DNA of 64,000 nt from Campylobacter gracilis (GCF_018374135.1 NZ_JAHAFS010000010.1:24686-88685); one strand, 5' to 3'; positions 25,334 through 34,875 are shown, numbered from the stretch's first letter. Notes: a model not told the origin generated them from the letters alone. Made by a program: numbers and translations.

Positions 25334-25918
25334 CTATTTAAAGCTCTTTTGAAGTACCTGATCGATCAGTCCGTATTGCACGGCATCCTCGGCGCTCATG
25401 AAAAAGTCGCGATCGGTATCCTTTTCGACCTGCGCGAGATCTTTGCCGGAATTTTGCGAAAGGATGCCATTCAGAATTTCTTTCATTCGTAAAATTTCTT
25501 TGGCTTGGATCTCGATGTCGGTAGCCTGGCCTTGCGCGCCGCCTAGGGGCTGGTGGATCATTATGCGCGAGTTTGGAAGCGCGTAGCGTTTGCCTTTGGC
25601 TCCGCAGCTTAGCAAAAATGCCCCCATCGACGCCGCTTGACCGATACAGATTGTACTTACGTCGGGTTTGATGTAATTCATCGTGTCATAAATGCTAAAT
25701 CCGCTCGTAACCACGCCGCCCGGGGAGTTGATATATAGATAGATATCCTTATCCGGGTCCTCCGCCTCCAAAAACAGAAGCTGTGCGACGATCGAGCTTG
25801 CTACTGCGTCGTCGATCTCGCCGCTAAGCATTACGATACGATCTTTTAGCAGTCTCGAGTAGATGTCGTAGCTGCGCTCTCCGCGACTAGTTTGTTCGAT
25901 AACGTAAGGAATCACCAT
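25334..25918 (-). CDS. clpP: ATP-dependent Clp protease proteolytic subunit
   Basis: ClpP forms the 14-subunit proteolytic barrel that works with ClpX (gene at 44.4 kb) or ClpA. The 194-residue protein has the catalytic Ser in GQAASMGAFLL, His in RIMIHQPLGG and an Asp in the C-terminal part (EKDTDRDFFMSAEDA). The N-terminus VIPYVIEQTSRGERSYDIYSRLL is classic. It starts one base after the tig stop and is followed without gap by def. Confidence 0.98.
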   Translation of the reverse strand: MVIPYVIEQTSRGERSYDIYSRLLKDRIVMLSGEIDDAVASSIVAQLLFLEAEDPDKDIYLYINSPGGVVTSGFSIYDTMNYIKPDVSTICIGQAASMGAFLLSCGAKGKRYALPNSRIMIHQPLGGAQGQATDIEIQAKEILRMKEILNGILSQNSGKDLAQVEKDTDRDFFMSAEDAVQYGLIDQVLQKSFK

Positions 25919-27232
25919 CTATTCGCCTTTCTCTTCTTTTTTGCCCTGCTTGGAGAAAATATCATTGAATAGCTTCTCCTCTATAAGTGCCATTTTGACA
26001 GCCGGCAGCATGCCGTTGTTGCGGTATCTATTTAGATGCTCCTTCGGATCGGCGCCGTATGTGTAGGCCTCCATATAGACCGCTTGGACGAGCTCCTGAT
26101 CGCTCACGTCGATATTGCGTTTTTTGGCTAGTTCGTCGATTAAGAAAGTAAGTTTGACGCTGTTTTCGGCAGCCTTTCTAAACTCTTCGCGCTTTTTATC
26201 CACTGCGTTTTTATCGTTTTTAAATTCCTCGATCTGCTCCTTTGAAAAGCCGCTCCAGGCGTTATTAAACTGCAAATTAATCTCCTGCTCGACGATCGCT
26301 TTTGGAAGCGCGAAGTTAAATTTCTCGGCGAGCGCGTCGGCAAATTTAGGCTTTAGATCCTCGTTTATCAGCTTTTGAAGCTTATCGTTTTTGATGCGCT
26401 CTTTGATGCGCGCTTCAAATTTCTCCTTGCTCGGCTCCGCTTCGCCTGGAAGCGCTTGCTTTAGCTCCTCCTCGCCGAGCTCTTTGGCGGGTTTTTTAGC
26501 TTGAATTTCATGAAGTTTGACTTTAAAGATCGCGTCCTTGCCGGCTAAATTTTTCGCGCCGTAATCTTGCGGAAATTTAACCGCTACGTCGCGTTCCTCG
26601 CCCACTCTAAGTCCGATCATACCGTCTTCAAAGCCCGGGATAAATTGATTTGAGCCGATCTGAAGGACGTAGTCCTGCGCCTTACCGCCGTCGAATGGCT
26701 TGCCGTCCACGAAGCCTTCGAAGTCGAATTTTGCAAAATCGTCTTTGGCTAGAATTTTTTTGTTGGTTTTAGAAAGCGGAGCGATCATCTGCAAAAATTC
26801 CGCCACTTTTTCGTCGATCTCTTTTTGGGTAACACGCGGGCTGCTAAATTTAGGAATCAGCTCCTCGTACCCCTCGACGCTAACCTCCGGTCTGAAAGAA
26901 ATTTCGATCTCAACGTCGATGTCGCCTTCTTTTTCGTCAAATTTAGAAAAAATCGGCTCGGATAAAATTTCATCTTGTTTTTTCTTTAAAATTTTAAGAG
27001 ACTGATCGATCATATCTTTAAGAAGCTCCTGCTTCGCATCGCCCTCAAGCTGCTTGCCGTATCGCTTCAAAACCACCGCGGTAGGCACTTTGCCCTGTCT
27101 GAATCCGTCGATTCTTAGCTGCTTGGAGGCCTTTTTGGCTAGCTCTTCTACTTTGGCTGCGATCTGCTTTGCTTCGATCTTGCTCGCAGCTACCGCATTT
27201 GCGGCGTCTTTCATTTTTGCTTTTACTTCCAT
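25919..27232 (-). CDS. tig: Trigger factor
   Basis: Ribosome-bound chaperone and peptidyl-prolyl isomerase. The 437-residue protein has the ribosome-binding tail signature GFRQGKVP near residue 45, a central FKBP-type domain (about 150-240, starting DDFAKFDFEGFVDGKPFDGG and including GFEDGMIGLRVGEER), and a helical C-terminal chaperone domain. The length is usual. AAAGGA precedes ATG 27232. It is first gene of the run to purN and is divergent from folE. Confidence 0.97.
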   Translation of the reverse strand: MEVKAKMKDAANAVAASKIEAKQIAAKVEELAKKASKQLRIDGFRQGKVPTAVVLKRYGKQLEGDAKQELLKDMIDQSLKILKKKQDEILSEPIFSKFDEKEGDIDVEIEISFRPEVSVEGYEELIPKFSSPRVTQKEIDEKVAEFLQMIAPLSKTNKKILAKDDFAKFDFEGFVDGKPFDGGKAQDYVLQIGSNQFIPGFEDGMIGLRVGEERDVAVKFPQDYGAKNLAGKDAIFKVKLHEIQAKKPAKELGEEELKQALPGEAEPSKEKFEARIKERIKNDKLQKLINEDLKPKFADALAEKFNFALPKAIVEQEINLQFNNAWSGFSKEQIEEFKNDKNAVDKKREEFRKAAENSVKLTFLIDELAKKRNIDVSDQELVQAVYMEAYTYGADPKEHLNRYRNNGMLPAVKMALIEEKLFNDIFSKQGKKEEKGE

Positions 27233-27314
27233 AAAATTCCTTTAGAAAATTTAAAAATAGCAAATAATATATCAAAAAATTTCTTATTTAAAGTATAAAT
27301 TCCTAAAATTTGCC

Positions 27315-27383
27315 GAGCCTAAGCGGCTCGCGGCTTTTAAATTTTAAAATTTTTAAGAGCCCGCCTTGAAATTTAAAGCGGGC
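27315..27383. repeat. Two small hairpins between divergent tig and folE
   Basis: GAGCC-TAAGC-GGCTC at 27315-27329 and GCCCGC(27359-27364)/GCGGGC(27378-27383) can each form a stem. They lie upstream of both genes, so they are not terminators of either. No operator family recognised. Confidence 0.35.
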
Positions 27384-27470
27384 TTGAGGCTAAAATTTTA
27401 CCGATATGTTAAACATAAACTGCCGCGCGTAGCTCGAAATTTTAATCGGAATTTTAAAATTTATCAGCGT

Positions 27471-27476
27471 TATAAA
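27471..27476 (+). promoter_or_regulatory. Possible -10 box (TATAAA) for folE
   Basis: TATAAA 50 bases before the folE ATG, behind an AT-rich region. One mismatch to TATAAT. Confidence 0.35.
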
Positions 27477-27525
27477 AGGCGTTTTTGAGTAATATCGCGC
27501 ATCGATTTTTAAGGAATTGCTAAAA

Positions 27526-28110
27526 ATGGACGAAAAAAGCCGAGTAAAATTTGAAAATTGCGTGTCGCAGATGCTTGAAATTTTAGGCGAGGATCCGAAG
27601 CGCGACGGGCTTGCAAAGACGCCTGAGCGCGTAGCTAAAGCCTATGAGTTTCTAACTAGCGGCTATGAGCTGGATCCAAAAGAAATTTTAAACGACGCGC
27701 TGTTTGAGAGCAGTAACAACGAGATGGTTCTGATAAAAGATATAGAATTTTATAGCCTCTGCGAGCACCATCTGCTGCCTATCATCGGGCGCGCGCACGT
27801 CGCGTATATACCGAATAAAAAGGTCGTGGGGCTTAGCAAAATTCCGCGTATGGTAAATATTTTCGCGCGCAGGCTGCAGATCCAAGAGCAGCTTACCGAG
27901 CAGATCGCAGGCGCCATCGAGGAGGTGATCCATCCGCTCGGCGTGGGCGTGGTGCTGCAGGCGCGACACATGTGCATGGAGATGCGCGGCGTGCAAAAGA
28001 TCAACTCGACCACGACTACGTCGGCACTGCGGGGGCTTTTTATCAGCCGAAACGACACGCGCAAGGAATTTTTCGATCTAATAAATTCTCCGAAAACTTT
28101 TGGTTTTTAA
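27526..28110 (+). CDS. folE: GTP cyclohydrolase I
   Basis: Makes dihydroneopterin triphosphate from GTP, the first step of folate synthesis and also the entry to queuosine (queH lies at 42 kb). The 194-residue protein has the zinc and substrate site SLCEHHLLPIIG, the GLSKIPRM segment and the zinc Cys/His region ARHMCMEMRG. ATG 27526 is preceded at 10 bases by AAGGA; a TTG at 27517 is too close to it. Same neighbour (tig) as in C. jejuni. Confidence 0.97.
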   Translation: MDEKSRVKFENCVSQMLEILGEDPKRDGLAKTPERVAKAYEFLTSGYELDPKEILNDALFESSNNEMVLIKDIEFYSLCEHHLLPIIGRAHVAYIPNKKVVGLSKIPRMVNIFARRLQIQEQLTEQIAGAIEEVIHPLGVGVVLQARHMCMEMRGVQKINSTTTTSALRGLFISRNDTRKEFFDLINSPKTFGF

Positions 28111-28221
28111 AACGGCAAACGTTAAAGAAAAATTTAGCAATTATGTTATATTATCGTGCGAAATTGATAAAAGAGCGAAATTGTCTGATTAAATTTCAGG
28201 CAAATTTTAGAAAGGAATTTT

Positions 28222-29421
28222 ATGCAGCGCGTTTATTTGGATAATAACGCCACTACGATGGTCGATCCCGAAGTTTTTGAGGAGATGAAGCCGTTTTTTT
28301 GCGATAAATACGGCAACCCAAATTCCCTTCACAGCTTCGGCAGCGAGACCCACCCCGCGCTAAGAACTGCGATGGATAGGCTCTATGCGGGACTCGGAGC
28401 TGCGGATGCGGACGATATCGTCATCACGAGCTGTGCGACCGAGAGCAATAACTGGGTTTTAAAAGGAATTTACTACGATAAAATTCTAACCGGCGAGAAG
28501 GATAATATCGTCATAAGCTCCGTTGAGCACCCCGCAATCAGCGCAACCTGTGCTTTTTTAGAAAAAATTTGCGGCGTAAAGATCACTCGCCTGGGCGTCG
28601 ATAAAGACGGACTAATCGATCTTGACGAGCTTAGCGAAAAGATCAACGACAAAACCGCGCTTGTTAGCGTGATGTGGGCAAATAACGAAACCGGTACGAT
28701 CTTCCCCGTAAAAAAAATCGCACAAATCGCACACGAGCGCGGTGCGCTGTATCACGCCGACGCGGTGCAGGCCATAGGCAAGATAAAGGTAAACGTGCGC
28801 GATGCGAACGTGGATTTTTTAAGCCTATCGGGGCATAAATTTCACGCTCCAAAGGGCGTCGGCGCGCTCTACATCAAAGATAGCAAGCCGCTTACGAGTC
28901 TGCTTCATGGCGGCGAGCAGATGGGTGGGCGCCGCAGCGGTACGCTAAACGTAGCGGGCATCGTGGGGCTCGGCAAAGCTTTGGAACTAGCGAATAAATT
29001 TATGGATTTTGAGCGTACTCAGGTAAGCAGACTGCGCGATAAGCTGGAGGACGCGCTTTTGCAAATTTCAAACGTCAGCGTCGTGGGCGACCGCAGCATT
29101 CGCGTGCCAAACACTATCCTTGCCTCGATCCAAGGCGTCGAGGGAGAGGCGATGCTGTGGGATCTGAATAAAGCTGGTATCGCCGCTTCTACGGGCTCTG
29201 CGTGTGCGAGCGAGGCGCTCGAGAATAATCCGATAATGGAAGCGATCGGCGCGGATAAGGAGCTGGCACATACGGCGCTAAGACTTTCGCTGTCGCGCTT
29301 TACGACGGAGGCGGAGATTGATTATGCGATCGAACATATAGGTAAGGCTATCGCCCGTCTGCGCGGGATTTCAAGCACGTTTGCTTACGCGCCGCAAGGT
29401 TATGAGAAAAATAAAGGATAA
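28222..29421 (+). CDS. nifS: Cysteine desulfurase, NifS type
   Basis: Pyridoxal-phosphate enzyme that takes sulfur from cysteine for Fe-S cluster building. The 399-residue protein has YLDNNATT at the start, the PLP lysine in SLSGHKFHAPKGVG, GGEQMGGRRSGT and the active-site cysteine in STGSACASEAL. AAAGGA precedes ATG 28222. It is followed after three bases by nifU. In Campylobacter and Helicobacter these NIF-type genes are the housekeeping Fe-S system. Confidence 0.97.
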   Translation: MQRVYLDNNATTMVDPEVFEEMKPFFCDKYGNPNSLHSFGSETHPALRTAMDRLYAGLGAADADDIVITSCATESNNWVLKGIYYDKILTGEKDNIVISSVEHPAISATCAFLEKICGVKITRLGVDKDGLIDLDELSEKINDKTALVSVMWANNETGTIFPVKKIAQIAHERGALYHADAVQAIGKIKVNVRDANVDFLSLSGHKFHAPKGVGALYIKDSKPLTSLLHGGEQMGGRRSGTLNVAGIVGLGKALELANKFMDFERTQVSRLRDKLEDALLQISNVSVVGDRSIRVPNTILASIQGVEGEAMLWDLNKAGIAASTGSACASEALENNPIMEAIGADKELAHTALRLSLSRFTTEAEIDYAIEHIGKAIARLRGISSTFAYAPQGYEKNKG

Positions 29422-29424
29422 AAA

Positions 29425-30426
29425 ATGGCAAAAAATAGTTTGATAAACGGCTCGATCTGGGAGCAATACTCGCAAAAAGTGCAGGATCGCATGAATAATC
29501 CTCGCTATATGGGCGAGATCACCGAGGAGGAGGCGAAGGCTAGAGGCGGCAAGCTAGTGGTCGCGGACTTCGGCGCCGAGAGTTGCGGCGATGCGGTGAG
29601 GCTGTACTGGCTGATAGATCCTAAAACCGATAGAATTTTAGACGCTAAATTTAAAAGCTTTGGTTGCGGTACGGCGATTGCGAGTTCGGACACGATGGCT
29701 GAGCTTTGTATCGGAAAGACCGTCGATCAAGCGGTAAAGATTACAAATTTAGACGTAGAACACGCGATGCGCGACAACCCGGACGAGCCCGCCGTGCCGC
29801 CGCAAAAGATGCACTGCTCGGTAATGGCATACGACGTCATCAAGCAGGCTGCAGCGAATTATAAGGGCATCGATCCCGCGCATTTCGAGGATGAAATCAT
29901 CGTGTGCGACTGCGCGCGCGTGAGCCTTGGCACGATCAAAGAGGTGATCCGCCTAAACGACCTTCACACGGTCGAGGAGATCACGCAATACACTAAAGCG
30001 GGTGCGTTTTGCAAATCCTGCGTGCGCCCGGGCGGACACGAGGAGAAGGATTACTATCTGGTCGATATTTTAAAGCAAACCAGAGAGGAGATGGAGCGAG
30101 AGAGACTTCAGGCTCAAGCCGATGCGAGCGCCGCTAATAACGTGAAAGCGGGAGCCGAGATGAGCTTTGAGCAGCTAAATTTGATCGGTAAATTTAAAGC
30201 GGTCGAAGGGGTACTTGACGAGGATATCCGCCCGATGCTTCAGATGGACGGCGGCAATCTCGACGTCATCGACATTAGGCCTGCAGACGACGGCAAAACG
30301 GACATCTACATCCGCTACCTGGGTGCTTGCAGCGGCTGCGCTAGCGGTGCGAGCGGTACATTATACGCGATCGAAAATGTTTTGCAAGAAAACCTTAGCC
30401 CAAACATCCGCGTAATGCCGATCTAA
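29425..30426 (+). CDS. nifU: Fe-S cluster scaffold protein, NifU type
   Basis: Three-domain NifU of 333 residues. The IscU-like scaffold domain (about 1-150) has Cys in SFGCGTAIASSD and KMHCSVMAYD, and an aspartate in DFGAESCGD. The central [2Fe-2S] domain (about 155-215) has CDCARVS and CKSCVRPGG. The C-terminal Nfu domain (about 245-333) has CSGCASGASGT. All cluster ligands are present. It forms a two-gene unit with nifS. Confidence 0.97.
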   Translation: MAKNSLINGSIWEQYSQKVQDRMNNPRYMGEITEEEAKARGGKLVVADFGAESCGDAVRLYWLIDPKTDRILDAKFKSFGCGTAIASSDTMAELCIGKTVDQAVKITNLDVEHAMRDNPDEPAVPPQKMHCSVMAYDVIKQAAANYKGIDPAHFEDEIIVCDCARVSLGTIKEVIRLNDLHTVEEITQYTKAGAFCKSCVRPGGHEEKDYYLVDILKQTREEMERERLQAQADASAANNVKAGAEMSFEQLNLIGKFKAVEGVLDEDIRPMLQMDGGNLDVIDIRPADDGKTDIYIRYLGACSGCASGASGTLYAIENVLQENLSPNIRVMPI

Positions 30427-30785
30427 GGCTATTACTGCTACGTTTGCATCTTAGCTTAGTCTTACGAAATTTTAAGAGCTTGAGCTTTTGCGCAACAGCG
30501 GAGCTAAATTTCGCCCCTTAGCTAAATTCGCAATTAGACGTTAAATCTGCGTAGAATTTCGCCGTTTGCTTTTAAGAATATCGCAAATTTTGCTAAGGTT
30601 TTCTAGCGTGAAATTCATCCGTAAATTTTGTCTATAAAATTTAATTAAAAGAGCTTTTTATTTCGCTCATGTAAGTTTTTTTATGAGATTTCGTTTGTAA
30701 ATTGGACATAGAATTTTCTCCGCGAATTTCATCTTTTCATAAATTTCGATGAAAATGCGCCATAAATCGCAGAATTTTAGCTGGC
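30427..30785. other. Gap between nifU and the binding-protein gene
   Basis: No frame with a ribosome site. AT-rich with several AAATTT words and T-runs spaced about ten bases apart toward the promoter at 30786-30807. No clear nifU terminator found. Confidence 0.3.
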
Positions 30786-30807
30786 TATAATTTCTTTTTA
30801 TTATAAT
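30786..30807 (+). promoter_or_regulatory. Two tandem TATAAT boxes before the binding-protein gene
   Basis: TATAAT at 30786-30791 and again at 30802-30807, separated by TTCTTTTTAT. Both lie 30-50 bases before ATG 30838. Either could serve as -10; two start points are possible. Confidence 0.5.
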
Positions 30808-30837
30808 TGCGCCTTATTTCAACTAAAAGGGGAGCAA

Positions 30838-31626
30838 ATGAAAGTATTTGTTTTGGCGGCTCTGCTACTTGGTTTTCTATCTGCAAATTCTTTGGATCAG
30901 ATCAAAAAAGATAGGCTCGTTCGCATAGGTGTATATAACGATCAGCCGCCGTTTAGTGCGCTCGTAGACGGCAAATATAGGGGATTTGAGATTGCTCTTG
31001 GCGAAAAGCTCGGTAAGGAGATTTTCGGCGATAATCCTGGCAAGGTAAAATTTATCCCAATCACGGCTTCAAGACGCATTAGCGCTTTACAGCGCAATGA
31101 AGTGGATATGGTGATTGCGACCTTTACTCCTACGCCCACGCGAGCGAAAAAAGTAGATTTTTCGGAGCCTTATTTTAAGGTGCAGGTAGGTGTGCTAGCC
31201 AAAAAAGACGAGAATGTCACGAGCTTCGATCAGCTGCGCAAAAAGAGGATTTTTGTCATCAAACACTCTCCTATTCACAATTTCTTACGCAAAGCGGGCT
31301 TTAGAAAGAATTTAAACTTTTGCGCCAGTTCGGCTAAATGTTACCGCGCTTTCAAAAGGGCGAAAAACGCCGTACATGTCGATGATAACCTAATCCTGCA
31401 CGCATACGCGATCATCGATAATAAAACGCAGGTTGCTTTGGATGGTCTAGGTAAGCAAACTTACAACGCAATCGCCGTGCAGAAGGGCAATAATGCGCTG
31501 CTAGAGCTAATCAATACATCTTTAGCGGGATTAAAAAAAGATGGATTTTTGGATAAGACCTTTGACGATACGCTCGGGATTTTCTATCACGGCACGATCG
31601 ATAAGAAGGAATTCTTGGTTGAATAA
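30838..31626 (+). CDS. Family 3 periplasmic solute-binding protein (amino acid type, PEB1-like)
   Basis: A 262-residue secreted protein: signal peptide (MKVFVLAALLLGFLSANS), then the family 3 binding-protein fold. Recognisable parts are RIGVYNDQPPFSA, YRGFEIALGEKLGKEIFG, RISALQRNEVDMVIATFTPTPTRAKKVDFSEPYF (the signature region) and GKQTYNAIAVQKGN. It resembles the aspartate/glutamate-binding PEB1 of C. jejuni, but no permease or ATPase genes are next to it. GGGGAG lies before ATG 30838. It has one glycosylation sequon (DENVT). The ligand is not clear from sequence. Confidence 0.85.
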   Translation: MKVFVLAALLLGFLSANSLDQIKKDRLVRIGVYNDQPPFSALVDGKYRGFEIALGEKLGKEIFGDNPGKVKFIPITASRRISALQRNEVDMVIATFTPTPTRAKKVDFSEPYFKVQVGVLAKKDENVTSFDQLRKKRIFVIKHSPIHNFLRKAGFRKNLNFCASSAKCYRAFKRAKNAVHVDDNLILHAYAIIDNKTQVALDGLGKQTYNAIAVQKGNNALLELINTSLAGLKKDGFLDKTFDDTLGIFYHGTIDKKEFLVE

Positions 31627-32046
31627 AATTTCGTAGCGAAAAACAGCCATGCGTATTTAAATTTCGCGCGCAAAACCTCGCTTTGTTGTAGCGGCAAAAC
31701 GGCAGGAATGCCCTATGCATTTGAAATGCTTTTGGAATTCGGCTTAGATTTGAGAAACGCTTGTGCGTGAAGACATACAAATTGATCAAAATTTGTGTTT
31801 CGCGCTTGAGCTAAAATTTTATTTTTGCGGAATGAGATTCTGTGAATTTTATGCCGTATTTTCGCGCAAGATAACTAAGTTTAAAATTTACGTAATTTTG
31901 TAAGCTTGCTAAAATTCCTCGCTCCGTGGAATTTATATAAGTTTGAAAAATTCTACTTTTTAGCCCACGAAGTACTTACCTACCACTACATTTTAATTTC
32001 GATTTAAATTTTAAAATTTAGCCCCAAAACCTAGCTTGGTTTTGAT
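31627..32046. other. Convergent gap, nothing recognised
   Basis: 420 AT-rich bases between the binding-protein gene and the quinone-reductase gene. Many AAATTT words near 31980-32080. No gene-like frame and no clear terminator. Confidence 0.3.
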
Positions 32047-32616
32047 TTAAAATTTTTTGCCCGCGCCTTTTGTGCCTAAATTTCTTAAAAATTCCGCGTA
32101 CTCCGCCGCGCCTTTTTCTATCTGTTCGGTGCTGCTTTGATAATCCACGCCCGGCGTCTCTTCGGCGCCGTAAAACGCGAAAAATCCGCGCCAGTCGGCA
32201 TGAAAATAGTAGCGGAATGCCAGCTCAAACGGCGCTAAAATCTGCTCCATCGTGAAATGGTACCGCCCGCTAGGCGCGTAGTCGGCGCGCTTGATGCCCG
32301 CGCTCACCGCCAGCGCCACGGCGCGCCTGCGCATGCCCTCGCTTGTGCGCCCATAAGCAAATCCGTACGTCATCGTCGCATCAATCCAACTTTTTAAAAT
32401 CGCGGGCGAGGAGAAATTATGCAGCGGAAATTGCAGCACTAGCGCGTCGTGGGCTTTGATTATCGCGCGCTCGCGCTCGCCGTCTATTTCGCCGCTAGGA
32501 TACTCGCGCGCTAGGTCGCGCACGGCGAAGCTTTGCGCGGCGGCCTCTTTCAAAAACCGTTTGTTTATGAGCGAATTTTCGATGTCGGGGTGAGCTAGAA
32601 TGATTAAGCTTTTCAT
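32047..32616 (-). CDS. Flavodoxin-fold NAD(P)H:quinone oxidoreductase family
   Basis: A 189-residue cytoplasmic flavoprotein of the NQO1/KefF/MdaB family, which reduces quinones by two electrons. It has LILAHPDIENSLINKRFL at the start (flavin phosphate loop), HDALVLQFPLHNFSSPAILKSWID, TYGFAYG, and GRYHFTMEQILAPFE toward the end. ATG 32616 follows AAAGGAAAAATATG-like sequence. It is not beside a Kef potassium channel, so a protective quinone reductase is more likely than KefF. Confidence 0.82.
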   Translation of the reverse strand: MKSLIILAHPDIENSLINKRFLKEAAAQSFAVRDLAREYPSGEIDGERERAIIKAHDALVLQFPLHNFSSPAILKSWIDATMTYGFAYGRTSEGMRRRAVALAVSAGIKRADYAPSGRYHFTMEQILAPFELAFRYYFHADWRGFFAFYGAEETPGVDYQSSTEQIEKGAAEYAEFLRNLGTKGAGKKF

Positions 32617-32680
32617 ATTTTTCCTTTAAAATTTTGTTTTTGGGCGATAAAATTTGCCGCTAAAATCGCAGATAGAACTC

Positions 32681-32738
32681 CGCTTTGAAATTTCATTTTC
32701 AAATTAGCGGCGGAATTCTAAAGCAAAATTTCAAAGCG
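32681..32738. repeat. Perfect 13-bp inverted repeat with a second nested palindrome
   Basis: CGCTTTGAAATTT (32681-32693) is the exact complement of AAATTTCAAAGCG (32726-32738). In addition, GCCGCTAA (32656-32663) is complementary to TTAGCGGC (32705-32712), so two competing hairpins are possible. It lies between two minus-strand genes, bcp and the quinone reductase gene, and could be a transcription signal or simply AAATTT-word accumulation. Confidence 0.45.
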
Positions 32739-32871
32739 AAATTTTAATGCCGAAGCTTTGGCGCTTAAATTTTGACGCCGAAATCCGTAGTAAATTTCAG
32801 CGCATAAATTTTATATTAAAATTTAGCGCCCAAATACGCCGGAGCCCTATTTCAAACGCCGGCTTGGCGCT

Positions 32872-33399
32872 TTACTTCCCCGCAGCTAGCAGATCCGCGA
32901 GCACCTTTGCCGCGTGATCCTTTGCCTTGACGCTTTTATAGACCTTTAAAATTTTGCCGTCCTTGCCGATCAGAAAGGTCGAGCGCACGATGCCCAGATA
33001 CTCGCGCCCGTAGTTTTTGCGCACCTGCCACGCGCCGTATAGCTTGGCTACTTCGTGCTGCGGATCGCTCAGTAGGATGTGCTTTAGGCTCTGCTTGGCG
33101 ATGAAGCCCGCGTGGGATTTGGCGCTGTCGGGGCTGATGCCTACGATCACGCAGTCTGCGGCGATGAAATCATCGTACGCGGCGCTAAATTCGCACGCTT
33201 CGGTCGTGCAGCCGGGGGTGTTATCCTTGGGGTAAAAATACAGCGCGACCCTCTTGCCTGCGAAGTCCTTTAGCGCGACGCTCGCTCCGTCGGCGTTTTG
33301 CAGCGTAAAAGCGGGTGCTACGTCTCCCGCTTGCAGCGTGATTTTACGCTCGCGATCCTCTGCGCTAAACTCGTCTTCGATCTGTGTTTTTCTCTGCAT
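32872..33399 (-). CDS. bcp: Thiol peroxidase, Bcp/PrxQ type
   Basis: Thioredoxin-dependent peroxidase that reduces hydroperoxides. The 175-residue protein has the atypical two-Cys motif NTPGCTTEACEF with peroxidatic Cys64 and resolving Cys69, GVSPDSAKSHAGF, LLSDPQHEVAKLYGAW and RSTFLIGKDG. An extra N-terminal stretch of about 20 charged residues precedes the fold. AAAGGA lies before ATG 33399, so that start is likely real. Divergent from the next gene. Confidence 0.95.
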   Translation of the reverse strand: MQRKTQIEDEFSAEDRERKITLQAGDVAPAFTLQNADGASVALKDFAGKRVALYFYPKDNTPGCTTEACEFSAAYDDFIAADCVIVGISPDSAKSHAGFIAKQSLKHILLSDPQHEVAKLYGAWQVRKNYGREYLGIVRSTFLIGKDGKILKVYKSVKAKDHAAKVLADLLAAGK

Positions 33400-33646
33400 A
33401 TCGTGTCCTTTTTTTGAAATTTTCGGGCTCCTAGCCCGAGTTGCGGCTAAATTTTAATCTTTTTTCATAAATTTATCCTTGCTTGGATGAAATTTTGCCC
33501 CGCGCCGCAGCTGCACGCGAAACGATCTGCGCGAAGAGGCTTAAATTTAGCGGCTCGTGATATAATTTTGCGCGAGTTAAATTTAAAACCCGCCGCCGCG
33601 AGTAAATTTATAAAATTTACGCTCAGTGCGCGCGCAAAGGAGAAAA

Positions 33647-34618
33647 ATGACGCGGCTAAAACTCAGGACCGAAATTTTATGGCGGAAGCGACTTGAAAAC
33701 GGCCTATTCGGCGGCATCGCGCCCACGCCGGATCCGTTCTGCGCGGACGTATTTTATGTCGCGGACGGCTGGGGCAGCTCTTACGCTTCGATGCGCCTGC
33801 GCCGCATGAGCTTTGCTACGGGCGAGGAAACGGCTAGCGCGCTGCTTCGAAACGCTGTGCGCTGCATGCATTTTAGCGCGGACGCGCAGCATATTTTCGC
33901 CGTGACCGATAGCAAAATTTACCGCCTGCACAGGAGCTCGCTGCAGATAGAGGAAAAATACGAAAAAGGCGTGCCCAAATACCAGGACTTCGTCGCGGGG
34001 GATGAGCAGGACGGGCTTGTTTTGCTAAACCGCTCTGGCGGCAGCGTTGCGGTCTTTAACTACGTGCAGGGCGGCGTGAGCAAAAAGCGGCTAAAGGATG
34101 AGGGCTGTCGCCTGCTGCTGCGCGGCAGCGATGGGCGCTACCTTATCGCATCGCCGGTGCGGGGCTGCGTGCAGCGATATGACGTCGCAAAAGGTAGGGT
34201 CGAGATACTCTTTGAGGTCGGTACCTTTGATGCCGCGCAGCTTGATAATGCGGGAAATTGGTACTTTCATCCGGCTGTTTATCTCCCCGCTAAAATTTGC
34301 GACGGGCGCGGAGAGGGCGCGCGGATGATCCTCTCGGGTAAAATTTTAATGATGGACGTGGACGGGGCACGTAAAGATTGGGATACTGGAGTTAAATTTA
34401 AGCAGATGCACCTTAGTGCGGACGAAAAGTCGCTGCTTTTACAGAGCGAAAACGGCATTTGGCGCTTTTTGCCGAGCGTTGGGTGGATAGTAAGCGAGAC
34501 CCTACTAGACGGGGGCGAGCGGCTGGAGCCCCTTTTTGAGCAGCGGAATTTAATACTTTGCAGCGTAAAAGAGGAGGGCGGACAAAGCCTGATCGCTAGG
34601 CGGATTTTGGAGGCTTAG
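33647..34618 (+). CDS. Hypothetical protein, possible beta-propeller
   Basis: A 323-residue protein I do not recognise. It has no signal peptide or membrane helix. The sequence shows repeated blocks of the kind Ile/Leu-tyr-arg followed by a polar turn (SKIYRLHRSS, VAVFNYVQGG, CVQRYDVAKGRVEIL, GIWRFLPS), with LSADE and FSADAQHIFAVTDS boundaries, as in WD40-like or YncE-like beta-propellers. Start at ATG 33647 because AGGAG sits five bases before it; the frame is open further upstream. Single gene, divergent from bcp. Confidence 0.65.
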   Translation: MTRLKLRTEILWRKRLENGLFGGIAPTPDPFCADVFYVADGWGSSYASMRLRRMSFATGEETASALLRNAVRCMHFSADAQHIFAVTDSKIYRLHRSSLQIEEKYEKGVPKYQDFVAGDEQDGLVLLNRSGGSVAVFNYVQGGVSKKRLKDEGCRLLLRGSDGRYLIASPVRGCVQRYDVAKGRVEILFEVGTFDAAQLDNAGNWYFHPAVYLPAKICDGRGEGARMILSGKILMMDVDGARKDWDTGVKFKQMHLSADEKSLLLQSENGIWRFLPSVGWIVSETLLDGGERLEPLFEQRNLILCSVKEEGGQSLIARRILEA

Positions 34619-34875
34619 GCGAGCGCGGGAGTTTGCTTTGCGGCGCGCATGTGAAAAATACTTGTAGCATTTTGAGGCACGTTTTTACAGGCGGCGATCG
34701 CAAAATTTATTTTTCGCGCCGTATCTAAAAGACGCGAGTAAGGGCCTGTACGCGATACAATTCTATCGCAAACTAAATATATGTGGTTAAATTTAATAGT
34801 TGAAAAATTTAAAGAATAGTCGCTGCATCCCTGCTCGCAGCTAAAATTTTATTGAAATTTAGGATTTGAAAATTT

